From Mesorhizobium sp. M4B.F.Ca.ET.203.01.1.1 (GTDB lineage: Bacteria > Pseudomonadota > Alphaproteobacteria > Rhizobiales > Rhizobiaceae), in NCBI RefSeq assembly GCF_004791025.1, contig NZ_SRUO01000003.1, positions 1 through 64,000 on the forward strand: a stretch of 64,000 bases of DNA, given 5' to 3'. Both the position numbers and the translations under genes were made by a program. Positions 16,432-25,432 of this stretch are shown here, piece by piece (position 1 is the stretch's first letter; every line of letters begins with the position of its first letter). The notes under the pieces are model-generated. The model was not told where the DNA came from, ran no database searches, and saw only the letters and a program-made list of their open reading frames with translations.

Positions 16432-16734
16432 TTATTTTTTCGTTTTGGCCTTCGTCGCCGCCGCTGGTGCGGCCTGCCCGGTGAGTTCGGCAAGCTTCGC
16501 CTCGAGCGCCTCGATGCGGGCGGCGAGCAGGACGTTGTCTTCACGGGCTTTCACCGCCATCTCGCGTGCGGCCTCGAACTCCTCGCGCTGCACCACGTCC
16601 ATGGTATTCAGGATGCGCTCGGCCTGGCCCTTGAAGGCCGTCTCCACTTCGCGCCGCACGCCTTGCGCGGCGCCGGCGGCATCCGTCATCAGCTTGGCGA
16701 ATTCATCGAGAATGCGGTTCGGTCCGGTCGACAT
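16432..16734 (-). CDS. ubiK: UbiK/BMFP-type accessory factor
   Basis: A 100-residue protein. The N-terminal helix (NRILDEFAKLMTDAAG) is amphipathic. The C-terminal coiled coil (EDNVLLAARIEALEAKLAEL) is followed by an alanine/lysine tail. This is the architecture of the Brucella membrane fusogenic protein and of UbiK, which assists ubiquinone biosynthesis and binds lipid. The start ATG 16734 (MSTGPNRI) fits; the frame open to 16890 has no family similarity. Assignment to UbiK rather than a general BMFP is inference. Confidence 0.82.
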   Translation of the reverse strand: MSTGPNRILDEFAKLMTDAAGAAQGVRREVETAFKGQAERILNTMDVVQREEFEAAREMAVKAREDNVLLAARIEALEAKLAELTGQAAPAAATKAKTKK

Positions 16735-16916
16735 GGCAAATCCTCGCTTGCTCGATTTGACGTAGTGGCGCGCGGCGCGGAATGCAAGAACGTTGCGGCG
16801 GCTGCGGCATCGCACCTCGCCGGCCGAGCCTGTACGTGATGGCGCCTCGTGGCCTATTGTAGTGCTTTCAAGTCGACCTGCGTCAAGCACGAGTCGCTCT
16901 CAGTCAGGGTCAACCA

Positions 16917-17156
16917 ATGACAACGCCCCCGCGCCGACCGACAAATCCGATGGCAGCCGCGGAGGCCGCCTTCAAGCCGACCAAGAAACCGGCGATCCCA
17001 ATTCGCGAACCCTCAGCCGCGCCGAACGTCAGAGAGCTTGTTTCGATCAGAATCGATCGTGCCGTGCTGGACCACTTCCAGGAAGACGGTCCCGGCTGGC
17101 AGGACAGGATCAATGACGCTCTAAGGCGGATGGTCGGCGGCAAGCCTCAGGATTGA
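16917..17156 (+). CDS. BrnA antitoxin-like protein without a visible toxin
   Basis: A 79-residue protein with a basic, proline-rich N-terminal half. The C-terminal half, VSIRIDRAVLDHFQEDGPGW followed by QDRINDALRRMV, matches the ribbon-helix-helix-like C terminus of BrnA antitoxins (rld.dvl..f...G.gyq.rin..Lr). BrnA normally follows its toxin gene brnT. No brnT-like frame lies on either side: a UbiK-type gene is upstream on the other strand and lgt is downstream. It may be an orphan DNA-binding regulator. Confidence 0.7.
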   Translation: MTTPPRRPTNPMAAAEAAFKPTKKPAIPIREPSAAPNVRELVSIRIDRAVLDHFQEDGPGWQDRINDALRRMVGGKPQD

Positions 17157-17261
17157 CCCCGCCATCTGCGGCGGCCAAGGCAACCACCACCTTGCCTTGA
17201 CCCTGCCAAAACCCTGCCGCATCGTCCGCGCCCGAAACCAGAACGCACCCGGGAGACCCTG

Positions 17262-18116
17262 TTGAGCGAATATTTCCTGTTGCCGCTGGCCTCCCTGCCC
17301 TTCCCCAACATCGACCCGGTCATCGTCCAGATCGGCCCGCTGGCGGTGCACTGGTACGGCGTCGGCTACATCGTCGGCATCCTCTTTGCCTGGTGGTACG
17401 CCAAGCGCCTCGTCACCAATGCCAGGCTGTGGCCGGACGGCGCCTTGCCGATGAAACCGGAGGATCTCGACGACTTCATTGTCTGGGCAGCGATCGGCGT
17501 CGTGGTCGGCGGGCGCGCCGGCTATGTGCTGTTCTACGACCTGGCGCGCTACATCGCGCATCCACTCGACATCGTCGCCGTCTGGCAGGGCGGCATGTCG
17601 TTCCATGGCGGCCTGCTGGGCGTCATCCTCGCCATGACGCTGTTCTCCTTCAAGCGCGGCATCCGCACATGGACGCTGTTCGACGTGGTGTCAGCGGGCG
17701 TGCCGGTCGGGCTTGGCCTTGTGCGCGTCGCCAACTTCATCAATTCCGAGCTCTGGGGGCGGCCGACCGACGTGCCATGGGCGGTGGAGTTCCCCAATGG
17801 CGGTCCGTTCTCGCGCCATCCGAGCCAGCTTTACGAAGCCCTCCTCGAAGGCCTGGTGCTGTTCCTCGTGCTGCGCTTCCTCACCCATTCCAGGCTGAAG
17901 CTGAAGACGCCCCGCTTCGTCGGCGGCGCCTTCATCTGCGGCTACGGCCTGTCGCGCATCTTTGTCGAATTCTTCCGCGAACCGGACCAGCAGCTCGGCT
18001 ACCTGCTCGGCACCAACTGGCTGACCATGGGCATGATCCTGTCGACGCCCATGGTGCTGGCCGGCATCTGGGCGATGGCCACGGCCAGGCCGGTGACGCA
18101 GACGCAACCGGCATGA
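17262..18116 (+). CDS. lgt: Prolipoprotein diacylglyceryl transferase
   Basis: A 284-residue inner-membrane enzyme that adds diacylglycerol to the lipobox cysteine of prolipoproteins. The Lgt signature region is visible: [36 protein letters not shown] with its conserved Arg and Asn, [13 protein letters not shown], and [16 protein letters not shown]. Seven hydrophobic segments fit the known topology. The start is TTG 17262 with a GGGAGA-type RBS. The methyltransferase gene overlaps its stop (ATGA). Its substrates in this window include the Kazal lipoprotein and the lipoprotein at 21284. Confidence 0.96.
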   Translation: MSEYFLLPLASLPFPNIDPVIVQIGPLAVHWYGVGYIVGILFAWWYAKRLVTNARLWPDGALPMKPEDLDDFIVWAAIGVVVGGRAGYVLFYDLARYIAHPLDIVAVWQGGMSFHGGLLGVILAMTLFSFKRGIRTWTLFDVVSAGVPVGLGLVRVANFINSELWGRPTDVPWAVEFPNGGPFSRHPSQLYEALLEGLVLFLVLRFLTHSRLKLKTPRFVGGAFICGYGLSRIFVEFFREPDQQLGYLLGTNWLTMGMILSTPMVLAGIWAMATARPVTQTQPA

Positions 18117-19180
18117 CGCGGCTGAAGACCCGCATCATCGATCTCATCGGTGCGGTGGGGCCGATCCCGGTCAGTGAATACATGGCGCTTTGCCTGTTCG
18201 ATCCCGAGGACGGCTATTACACCACCCGCGAGCCTTTCGGCGCGGCGGGCGATTTCGTCACCGCGCCGGAGATCAGCCAGATGTTCGGCGAGCTGGTCGC
18301 CGTCTGGCTCTACCAGGCCTGGCAGGCTTCTGGCCGGCCGCTGCCCGCAACCATCGCCGAGATCGGCCCCGGCCGCGGCACGCTGACGAAGGACATGCTG
18401 CGCGCCGTCCTGCGGCTCGATCCCGCCTTCGCCGCCGGCGTCTCGTTCGCCATGATCGAGACCAGCCCGCGCCTGACCGAAGTCCAGAAGGAGACGCTCG
18501 CCGGCCAGCCGGTGAGACTTGACTGGCACCAAACCATCGAGACGCTGCCGAAAAAGCCGCTCTTCATCGTCGGCAACGAACTGTTCGACGCCGTGCCCAT
18601 CCGCCAGTTCGTTCGGACCAGCTCCGGCTGGCGTGAACGCATGGTCGGCCTCGACGACGAGGATGGCCTGCGCTTCTTCGCCGGCGCCGGCTCGGTCGAT
18701 CCCTCCCTGCTGCCAGCGGGCGCCGCCGACGCCCCGGAAGGGGCTGTGGTCGAAGTGGCGCCTGCCCGCGCCGCGCTGATGGCGGCCATTGCCGAACGGA
18801 TAGCCCGACATGGCGGCGCCGGCCTGTTCATCGACTACGGCCATCTTCAGCCCGGCATCGGCGACACGCTGCAGGCCTTGCGCAAGCACGATCACGACAA
18901 AGTGCTGGCCAATCCCGGCGAGGCCGATCTGACCGCGCATGTCGATTTCGCCGCCCTCGCCGCCGTGGTCCGGGCCCACGGGCTCGATGTCCAGATGACG
19001 ACGCAAGGCGACTTTCTGCTCGGCCTGGGCCTGCTCGCGCGCGCCGGCCAGCTTGGCGCCAAGGCCGACGACAGCGTGCGGCAGGCCATTTCCGATGCGG
19101 TCGAGCGTTTGGCCGGACCGGATGCGATGGGCGAGCTCTTCAAGGTATTGAAAATCCAGCCAAAAGTGGGCACGTCCTGA
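18113..19180 (+). CDS. SAM-dependent methyltransferase of the MidA/NDUFAF7 family
   Basis: A 355-residue class I methyltransferase. Features: the N-terminal ISEYM-like [20 protein letters not shown], a [15 protein letters not shown] block, SAM motif EIGPGRGTL, then [14 protein letters not shown] and LFIDYGH. This is COG1565. Its mitochondrial relative NDUFAF7 dimethylates an arginine of a complex I subunit, so a similar role in respiratory complex I assembly is plausible. The start ATG 18113 overlaps the lgt stop by four bases, showing translational coupling. Confidence 0.92.
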   Translation: MTRLKTRIIDLIGAVGPIPVSEYMALCLFDPEDGYYTTREPFGAAGDFVTAPEISQMFGELVAVWLYQAWQASGRPLPATIAEIGPGRGTLTKDMLRAVLRLDPAFAAGVSFAMIETSPRLTEVQKETLAGQPVRLDWHQTIETLPKKPLFIVGNELFDAVPIRQFVRTSSGWRERMVGLDDEDGLRFFAGAGSVDPSLLPAGAADAPEGAVVEVAPARAALMAAIAERIARHGGAGLFIDYGHLQPGIGDTLQALRKHDHDKVLANPGEADLTAHVDFAALAAVVRAHGLDVQMTTQGDFLLGLGLLARAGQLGAKADDSVRQAISDAVERLAGPDAMGELFKVLKIQPKVGTS

Positions 19181-19283
19181 TCCGCCGACGAGGCCCGATC
19201 GGCATCGGACGCACGCCGCCTGTTCGAGCCTCGTTCCGAACTTCGCCTTGACGAAATCCTCGGCGCGGACAACAAACCCATCC

Positions 19284-20078
19284 ATGCTTGATCAGACCAA
19301 ACCGGATCCTGTTCGCTCGCCGCTGCTCGACGCCGCCAGGACGCACGGCATCCGCCACGGCTATTTCACCCGCGTTGGCGGGGTCTCCGCCGGCATCTAT
19401 CGCGGCCTCAATATCGGCACCGGCTCGAATGACGACCAGGAGCGCGTTGCCGAGAACCGCCGCCGCGTCGCCGACTGGATGGGCGTGCCGGCCAGCCATT
19501 TGCTGACCGCTCATCAGGTCCATTCGCCCGATGTCGTCATCGCCAGGGAACCCTTTGCCGGCCCGCGCCCCCAGGCCGACGCCATCGTCACCGACCGGCC
19601 GGGCATTGCCGTCGGCGCCTCGACGGCCGATTGCGGGCCGGTACTGTTCGCCGACGCCGAGGCGCGCGTCGTTGGCGCCGCGCATGCCGGCTGGAAAGGC
19701 GCCTTCGCCGGCGTGCTTGAAAACACCGTTGCGGCGATGGAAAGCCTCGGCGCCCGCCGCGAGCGGATCGTGGCGGTTCTCGGACCGTCGATCGGGCCGG
19801 AGAATTACGAGGTCGGCCCGGAATTCGTCGCTCGTTTCGTCGACGCCGATGCCGGCAATGTCGGTTATTTCGCGCCTTCGGCAAAGCCCGGCCACGCCAT
19901 GTTCGACCTCAACCTCTATACGGTCGACCGGCTGAGAAAGGCGGGGGTCACCGCCGAGGGACTCGGCCGCTGCACTTACACTGAAGAAGACCTTTTCTAT
20001 TCCTACCGGCGCACCACCCATCGCAAGGAAGCGGATTACGGGCGCCAGGTTTCGGCAATTGTTTTGGAGAAAGAATAA
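19284..20078 (+). CDS. pgeF: PgeF/YfiH family purine nucleoside phosphorylase-type (laccase-domain) protein
   Basis: A 264-residue protein of the YfiH/laccase-domain family. The metal-site residues are visible in HQVHSPDV, STADCGPVLF and GAAHAGWKGAF. Members have been described as purine nucleoside phosphorylase/adenosine deaminase and as a peptidoglycan editing factor. The start could be ATG 19284 or an in-frame TTG at 19248; ATG gives the usual length. Its stop (TAA) overlaps the ATG of the next gene by one base. Confidence 0.9.
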   Translation: MLDQTKPDPVRSPLLDAARTHGIRHGYFTRVGGVSAGIYRGLNIGTGSNDDQERVAENRRRVADWMGVPASHLLTAHQVHSPDVVIAREPFAGPRPQADAIVTDRPGIAVGASTADCGPVLFADAEARVVGAAHAGWKGAFAGVLENTVAAMESLGARRERIVAVLGPSIGPENYEVGPEFVARFVDADAGNVGYFAPSAKPGHAMFDLNLYTVDRLRKAGVTAEGLGRCTYTEEDLFYSYRRTTHRKEADYGRQVSAIVLEKE

Positions 20079-21229
20079 TGGCGTTGCACTTCGAACGATC
20101 GGAATTCGACGCGCGGCGCGACCGGCTGATCATCGAGATGACGGAGAAGAAGCTCGACGCCGTGCTCCTGTTCGCACAGGAGAGCATGTACTGGCTGACC
20201 GGCTACGACACGTTCGGCTTCTGCTTCTTCCAGTGCCTTGTGGTGAAGGCCGACGGCTCGATGGTGCTGCTGACCCGCTCCGCCGATCTCAGGCAGGCGC
20301 GCCAGACCTCGATCATCGACAACATCGTTCTGTGGACCGACCGCGACGGCGCCAATCCGGCGATCGACCTGCGCAACCTGCTCAACGAACTCGACCTGCT
20401 CGGCGCCCGCATCGGCGTCGAATACGACACTCACGGCCTGACGGCGTACAACGGCCGCCGCCTCGACGAGCAGTTGCAGACCTTCGGCCAGATCGCCGAT
20501 GCCTCCGGCATCGTCGGCCGGCTGCGCCTGTTCAAGAGCCCGGCCGAGATCGCCAAGGCCGAAAAGGCCGCCAGCCTCTCCGACGACGCGCTCGACGCGG
20601 CCCTGCCGCTGATCAAGCAGGGCGGCGACGAAGCGCTGATCCTCGCCGCCATGCAGGGCGCGGTCTTTGCCGGCGGCGGCGACTACCCGGCCAATGAGTT
20701 CATCATCGGCTCCGGCGCCGACGCGCTGCTTTGCCGCTACAAGGCCGGTCGCCGCAAGCTGACCAAGAGCGACCAGCTGACGCTCGAATGGGCCGGCGTC
20801 TTCCACCACTATCACGCGCCGATGATGCGCACGGTGCTGACCGGCAAGGTTTCGAAGCGCCATCAGGAGCTGTTCGATGCCGCCCGCGCCGCGCTTCTGG
20901 CGGTGGAGAAGGCGATGACGCCGGGCAACACCTTCGGCGACGTCTTCGACGCGCACGCCCGCACGCTCGAAGCCCACAATCTGACCAAGCACCGGCTGAA
21001 CGCATGCGGCTATTCGGTTGGGGCCCGCTTCACCCCATCCTGGATGGACATGCCGATGTTCTATCAGGGCAATCCCGAGCCGATCGCGCCCAACATGACG
21101 CTGTTCGCCCACATGATCATTATGGACTCCGAAACCGAGACTGCGATGACCCTGGGCCGCACCTACCTGACCACCGAATCGCAGCCGAGGCCGCTGTCCC
21201 GCCATGATCTCGACTTGATCGTACAGTGA
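20078..21229 (+). CDS. M24 (creatinase/Xaa-Pro peptidase-like) protein lacking canonical metal ligands
   Basis: A 383-residue protein with a creatinase N-terminal domain (about 1-150) and a pita-bread C-terminal domain (about 155-383). Family motifs are recognisable but the metal ligands are gone. The first Asp position reads LEWAG (Glu237), the second falls in HHYHAPMMRT, the GHGIG histidine is replaced by GYSVGA (about 311-316), and the two late glutamates are not at their usual places. This resembles creatinase or ectoine hydrolase-type members, which use the fold for C-N hydrolysis without dinuclear metal. Calling it a peptidase is therefore unsafe. It overlaps pgeF by one base. Confidence 0.85.
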   Translation: MALHFERSEFDARRDRLIIEMTEKKLDAVLLFAQESMYWLTGYDTFGFCFFQCLVVKADGSMVLLTRSADLRQARQTSIIDNIVLWTDRDGANPAIDLRNLLNELDLLGARIGVEYDTHGLTAYNGRRLDEQLQTFGQIADASGIVGRLRLFKSPAEIAKAEKAASLSDDALDAALPLIKQGGDEALILAAMQGAVFAGGGDYPANEFIIGSGADALLCRYKAGRRKLTKSDQLTLEWAGVFHHYHAPMMRTVLTGKVSKRHQELFDAARAALLAVEKAMTPGNTFGDVFDAHARTLEAHNLTKHRLNACGYSVGARFTPSWMDMPMFYQGNPEPIAPNMTLFAHMIIMDSETETAMTLGRTYLTTESQPRPLSRHDLDLIVQ

Positions 21230-21283
21230 ATCCATAATGGCAGGTTCGCGAGGGGCGTTCTTCGCCAGGGAGTTTTCAGGCAG

Positions 21284-21892
21284 ATGAGACGATCGCAGGT
21301 GACGACCGTGTCATTGCTTGCCGCGTTGGCGTTGGCCGCCTGCACCAATGCCAAGGACGTTCTGGAACCCTCGGCCATCACGCCGCCGGCGGCCTCGGCG
21401 CAGACCCTGCCTGCCACTCAGAGCAATACGGCAACCACGACCGTTCCAGCGCCGTCGACGACTGCCCCGGCTGTTTCGTCGCCGGCTCCCGCTTCACCGG
21501 GCCAGAGCACCGCCGCCCTCGCCAGGACAAGGCTGCAGGTGGCGCCGATCGTCGGCGCCTCGGTGGAATCCGCGGCACCGCTGACGGCCGAGCTGCAGAC
21601 GCGCGCCAGGCAGCGCGGCATCACGCTTGCCGGCAGCACCGACCAGACCGCCACGCATGTGCTGAAGGGATATTTCTCGGCGATCTCGGAAGGCAGCGAC
21701 ACCACCGTGATCTACGTCTGGGACATTTACGATCCCTCGGGCAACCGGCTGCACCGCATCAACGGCCAGCAGAAGGCGCCTTCGGTCAAGGGCGGCGACG
21801 GCTGGACGGCGGTCGCGCCGGCGACCATGCAAGGCATCGCCGACCAGACGATCGACCAGTTCGCCGCCTGGCTCGGCGGACAGGCCGGCTAA
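21284..21892 (+). CDS. Putative lipoprotein
   Basis: A 202-residue exported protein. The signal peptide ends in lipobox LALAAC, with Cys20 as the lipid anchor. Residues about 25-80 are a low-complexity Pro/Ala/Thr/Ser linker. The folded part begins near LQVAPIVGA and includes HVLKGYFSAI and VIYVWDIYDPSGNRLHRI. I recognise no catalytic motif. A linker between anchor and domain suits a protein that spans part of the periplasm. A GCCGGC...GCCGGCTTT hairpin follows the stop and may terminate it. Confidence 0.85.
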   Translation: MRRSQVTTVSLLAALALAACTNAKDVLEPSAITPPAASAQTLPATQSNTATTTVPAPSTTAPAVSSPAPASPGQSTAALARTRLQVAPIVGASVESAAPLTAELQTRARQRGITLAGSTDQTATHVLKGYFSAISEGSDTTVIYVWDIYDPSGNRLHRINGQQKAPSVKGGDGWTAVAPATMQGIADQTIDQFAAWLGGQAG

Positions 21893-22046
21893 GCTGTTGC
21901 CGGCTTTCATCGCCTGCGACGTTTTTGACCTTGGCCGACGGAATCCCGATCACGAGGCTTGCAATACCGGCGCGGGCCGCTAAAAGCCCGCATCAAAGGC
22001 TCATGAGAGTCTGTCCGGTCTCTCCATCCTTCACCAGGAACGGTGC

Positions 22047-22982
22047 ATGAAGCTTTTCGCGGGCAATTCCAACAGGGTGCTGGCCGAGGCGGTCGCTCGC
22101 TATCTGAACATCCCGCTGGGGAAGGCCAGCGTCCGGCGCTTCGCCGATCAGGAGATCTTCGTCGAGATCCAGGAGAACGTGCGCGGCGAGGATGTCTTCA
22201 TCCTGCAGTCCACCTCCTTTCCGACCAACGATCATCTGATGGAACTGCTCATCATGATCGACGCCTTCATGCGCTCCTCGGCGAAGCGCATCACGGCGGT
22301 CATCCCCTATTTCGGCTATGCCAGACAGGATCGGCGCGCTTCCGGCCGCACGCCGATCTCGGCCAAGCTGGTCGCCAACATGATCACGCGCGCCGGCGTC
22401 GACCGCGTGCTGACGCTCGATCTCCATGCCGGCCAGATCCAGGGCTTCTTCGATATCCCGACCGACAACCTCTTCTCGGTGCCGGTGATGGCCCGCGACG
22501 TTAAGGCGAAATACAAGCAGCTCGCCAACGTCGTCGTCGTCTCTCCCGACATTGGCGGCGTGGTGCGGGCGCGGGCGCTGGCCAAGCGCTTCGATGCGCA
22601 ACTCGCCATCGTCGACAAGCGCCGCGAACGTCCGGGCGAATCGGAAGTGATGAACATCATCGGCGCTGTCGCCGGCAAGGATTGCCTGCTGATCGACGAC
22701 ATCGTCGATTCCGGCGGCACGCTGTGCAACGCGGCCGACGCGCTGCTGGCCAACGGCGCCACCAGCGTCACCGCCTACATCACCCATGGCGTGCTCTCGG
22801 GCGGCGCGGTCGCCCGCATCAGCGGCTCGAAGCTGCAGGAACTGGTGATCACCGATTCCATCCAGCCGACCCAGGGCGTGCTCGACGCGCCCAACATCCG
22901 CGTCATCTCGATCGCCGACCTGATGGGCGAGGCGATCTCGCGCACCGCGACCGAGGAATCGGTGTCGAGCCTGTTCGACTAG
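22047..22982 (+). CDS. prs: Ribose-phosphate pyrophosphokinase
   Basis: A 311-residue cytoplasmic enzyme that makes PRPP from ribose 5-phosphate and ATP for nucleotide, His and Trp synthesis. Seen: KLFAGNSN at the start, [10 protein letters not shown] (ATP/phosphate site), [12 protein letters not shown], and the PRPP-binding loop [12 protein letters not shown]. Length is as usual for the bacterial enzyme. ATG 22047 is the start; RBS-like CCAGGAACGG lies upstream. The stop codon lies inside a 16-base tandem duplication shared with the converging AraC gene. Confidence 0.97.
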   Translation: MKLFAGNSNRVLAEAVARYLNIPLGKASVRRFADQEIFVEIQENVRGEDVFILQSTSFPTNDHLMELLIMIDAFMRSSAKRITAVIPYFGYARQDRRASGRTPISAKLVANMITRAGVDRVLTLDLHAGQIQGFFDIPTDNLFSVPVMARDVKAKYKQLANVVVVSPDIGGVVRARALAKRFDAQLAIVDKRRERPGESEVMNIIGAVAGKDCLLIDDIVDSGGTLCNAADALLANGATSVTAYITHGVLSGGAVARISGSKLQELVITDSIQPTQGVLDAPNIRVISIADLMGEAISRTATEESVSSLFD

Positions 22983-23001
22983 ACCCCTGTTCGACTAGAC
23001 C
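22970..23001. repeat. Exact 16-base tandem duplication at converging gene ends
   Basis: CCTGTTCGACTAGACC occurs twice back to back (22970-22985 and 22986-23001). Copy 1 carries the prs stop TAG (22980-22982). Copy 2 carries the AraC gene's stop on the minus strand (22995-22997). Because CTAG is its own reverse complement, a single copy would have served both genes. Confidence 0.9.
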
Positions 23002-23918
23002 ATTGCGTTTTCCGGTCTGGCCGGGCCGCTCAGCCGCCGCACGCCCTCCCCGGCATCGCGCGCGCCGCGCATATAGCCGCGCGGCGAGGCGCCCAGCATG
23101 CGCTTGAACATGGTGATGAAGGCCGGCACGCTGTCATAGCCGAGGTCGAGCGCTACCCTGGTGATCGGCTCGCCGTCGGCAAGCCTGGGCAGCGCCGCGA
23201 ACAGGCACGCCTGCTGGCGCCATGTCGACAGCGACAGCCCGGTCTGGCGATGGAAGGCGCGGGTGAAGGTACGGCGGCTCATGCCGGCGGCGTCGGCCCA
23301 TTCGTCGATCGTCGCATGCGGCGAGGGTTCGGCGACGAAGCGCCGGCAAAGCGCCGCCAGTTTCGGATCCGACGGGAACGGCAGGCCGAGCGGCCGCTCC
23401 GGCAGGTTCGGGATCTCATGCAGCAGAAGCCCCATGATCAGCCCGCCGCGCCCTTCGAGCTCCGCGCCCTGCGGCAGCTTTTCCGATTCCACGATCAGGC
23501 TGTGCATCAGCTCGGTGATGCCGACGACGCGCAGTCCCTCCGGCAGGCCGGCAATCGCGTTCGGCATCACATAGACCGAACGCATCGAGACATCGCCCAG
23601 CATTTCGACGGAATGCTCGATCCCGGCGGGGATCCACATGGCGTGGTCGGGCGGCACCATCCAGCGCCCGTGTTTCGTCGTCACCAGCACGACGCCGACC
23701 AGCGCATGCAGCAACTGGCTGCGGCTGTGGCGATGCAGTGGCACGTGATAGCCGTCGGGATATTCGGTCGGCAGCGCCACCGCTGGGCCGACAGCCTCCT
23801 CCAGCCACTGCCAGCGGCTCTGGTGCAGCCGGCCGAGTTCGGCGGCATCGCCCTTGAAGACTTCCCTGCCATGCGGCATTGGCGATGGCCCACTTGCGAA
23901 ACTATTGGACCAAACCAC
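22995..23918 (-). CDS. AraC family transcriptional regulator
   Basis: A 307-residue regulator. The N-terminal half is a cupin-type ligand domain (YHVPLHRHSRSQLLHALVG, then MVPPDHAMWIPAGIEHSVEM). The C-terminal half has two helix-turn-helix motifs: TIDEWADAAGMSRRTFTRAF and ITRVALDLGYDSVPAFITMF. The start is either GTG 23918 or ATG 23879; neither has a strong RBS. It is divergent from the Fsr-like exporter gene with only 72 bases between, so the regulator probably controls that exporter. Confidence 0.9.
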   Translation of the reverse strand: MVWSNSFASGPSPMPHGREVFKGDAAELGRLHQSRWQWLEEAVGPAVALPTEYPDGYHVPLHRHSRSQLLHALVGVVLVTTKHGRWMVPPDHAMWIPAGIEHSVEMLGDVSMRSVYVMPNAIAGLPEGLRVVGITELMHSLIVESEKLPQGAELEGRGGLIMGLLLHEIPNLPERPLGLPFPSDPKLAALCRRFVAEPSPHATIDEWADAAGMSRRTFTRAFHRQTGLSLSTWRQQACLFAALPRLADGEPITRVALDLGYDSVPAFITMFKRMLGASPRGYMRGARDAGEGVRRLSGPARPENAMV

Positions 23919-23990
23919 GAAAGAAGTCGCTTTGCAACCATCCTATAAGGCTGCCTGCGGATCGTTGCCTAGAAGTCCACGGAGCATGCC

Positions 23991-25235
23991 TTGACCGACA
24001 CCACAGCCACCGCCGTCGCCACTCCGGCGCCGGCCAGCCACACTTCGGCGCAAGCGACGGCCTTCACCGTCATTCTTGCGGTGAGCTTCTGCCACTGCGT
24101 CAACGACATCATGCAGTCGCTGCTGTCGGCCATTTATCCGCTTCTGAAAGACAATTACGGTCTCGATTTCTGGCAGATCGGGCTTTTGACCTTCACATTC
24201 CAGGTGACGGCGTCGCTGCTGCAGCCGCTGATCGGCGCTATCACCGACAAGCGGCCGATGCCCTATTCGCTGCCTTGGGGCATGGCCTCCTCGCTGATCG
24301 GGCTGGTCGTGCTCGCACATGCCGGCCACTACTGGCTGCTGCTGATCGGCGCCTCGCTGATCGGCATCGGCTCGGCGATCTTCCATCCGGAATCTTCGCG
24401 CATCGCCCGCTTCGCGTCGGGCGGCCGCTACGGTCTTGCCCAGTCGCTGTTCCAGGTCGGCGGCAATTTCGGCCAGGCGATGGGGCCGCTGCTCGCTGCC
24501 TTTATCGTCGTGCCCTTCGGCCAGACCAGCATCTCCTGGTTCGCCGTCGGTTCGCTGATCGGCATTGTCGTCCTGTGGCAGGTCGGCGGCTGGTACAGCC
24601 GGCTGCGCGCCTCGCTCGCCAGCCGCAAGCAGGCCAGCTTCGTCTCGCCCTTCCCGCGCCGCAAGGTCATGTGGGCACTGGCGGTGCTGACGCTGCTGGT
24701 GCTGACCAAGAACGCCTACATCGCCTCGATCTCTAGCTACTACACCTTCTACGCCATCCATAAGTTCGGCGTTTCGGTGCAGATGAGCCAAGTCATGCTG
24801 TTCCTGTTCCTCGGCGCCTCGGCGCTGGGCATCCTGCTCGGCGGCCCGTTCGGCGACCGCTATGGCCAGAAGGCGATGATCTGGTTCTCGATCGTCGGCG
24901 TGCTGCCGTTCACGCTGGCGCTCCCCTACGCCAACCTCGAATGGACGATGGTGCTGACGGTGCTGATCGGGCTCATCCTGTCGTCAGCCTTCTCCAACAT
25001 CGTCGTCTTCGCGCAGGAACTGGTGCCTGGTCGCGTCGGCATGATTGCCGGCATCTTCTTCGGCTTCGCCTTCGGCATGGGCGGCATCGCCGCCGCCGTG
25101 CTCGGCGTCCTGGCCGACATGAAGGGCATCGACTTCGTCTACCAGGTCTGCTCGTATTTGCCGCTGCTCGGCCTGCTGACGGTGTTCTTGCCGAACATGA
25201 AGGAAGCGCGGAAGGCGGAAGCGGTGACCCGTTAA
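23991..25235 (+). CDS. fsr: Fsr-like MFS exporter (fosmidomycin resistance type)
   Basis: A 414-residue major-facilitator protein with twelve hydrophobic segments. The first helix, SFCHCVNDIMQSLLSAIYPLL, is characteristic of the fosmidomycin-resistance (Fsr) subgroup, as is PHPESSRIAR-like FHPESSRIARFASGGRYGLA in the first half. It should export a drug or metabolite across the inner membrane using the proton gradient; the substrate is inferred from the family. The start TTG 23991 has GGAG seven bases upstream. It is divergent from an AraC-type regulator. Confidence 0.9.
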   Translation: MTDTTATAVATPAPASHTSAQATAFTVILAVSFCHCVNDIMQSLLSAIYPLLKDNYGLDFWQIGLLTFTFQVTASLLQPLIGAITDKRPMPYSLPWGMASSLIGLVVLAHAGHYWLLLIGASLIGIGSAIFHPESSRIARFASGGRYGLAQSLFQVGGNFGQAMGPLLAAFIVVPFGQTSISWFAVGSLIGIVVLWQVGGWYSRLRASLASRKQASFVSPFPRRKVMWALAVLTLLVLTKNAYIASISSYYTFYAIHKFGVSVQMSQVMLFLFLGASALGILLGGPFGDRYGQKAMIWFSIVGVLPFTLALPYANLEWTMVLTVLIGLILSSAFSNIVVFAQELVPGRVGMIAGIFFGFAFGMGGIAAAVLGVLADMKGIDFVYQVCSYLPLLGLLTVFLPNMKEARKAEAVTR

Positions 25236-25263
25236 GGAACCGCCGATCTTCGGGACTCGACGT

Positions 25264-25289
25264 GAGCTCGTGGCAGTTGCCACGCGCTC
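25264..25289. repeat. 26-base imperfect palindrome
   Basis: GAGCTCGTGGCA and TGCCACGCGCTC pair with one mismatch around a two-base centre. No T-run follows. It lies 28 bases after the fsr stop and about 145 bases before the SDR gene, so it could be an operator for the SDR gene or a weak 3' structure of fsr. The rest of this 197-base gap shows nothing else clear. Confidence 0.5.
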
Positions 25290-25432
25290 ATGGATTCTCT
25301 CCCACACGCCAGGCGAAAGCCTGTTAGTGTTTGAAACGTGTGCGCGACATCACGAGACGTAGCGCGAACGCCTTCAACTTGACCTGAAGTGCCGGGCTCA
25401 GCGCCCGATCGGTGCGCTGCGCTACGAGCGAG

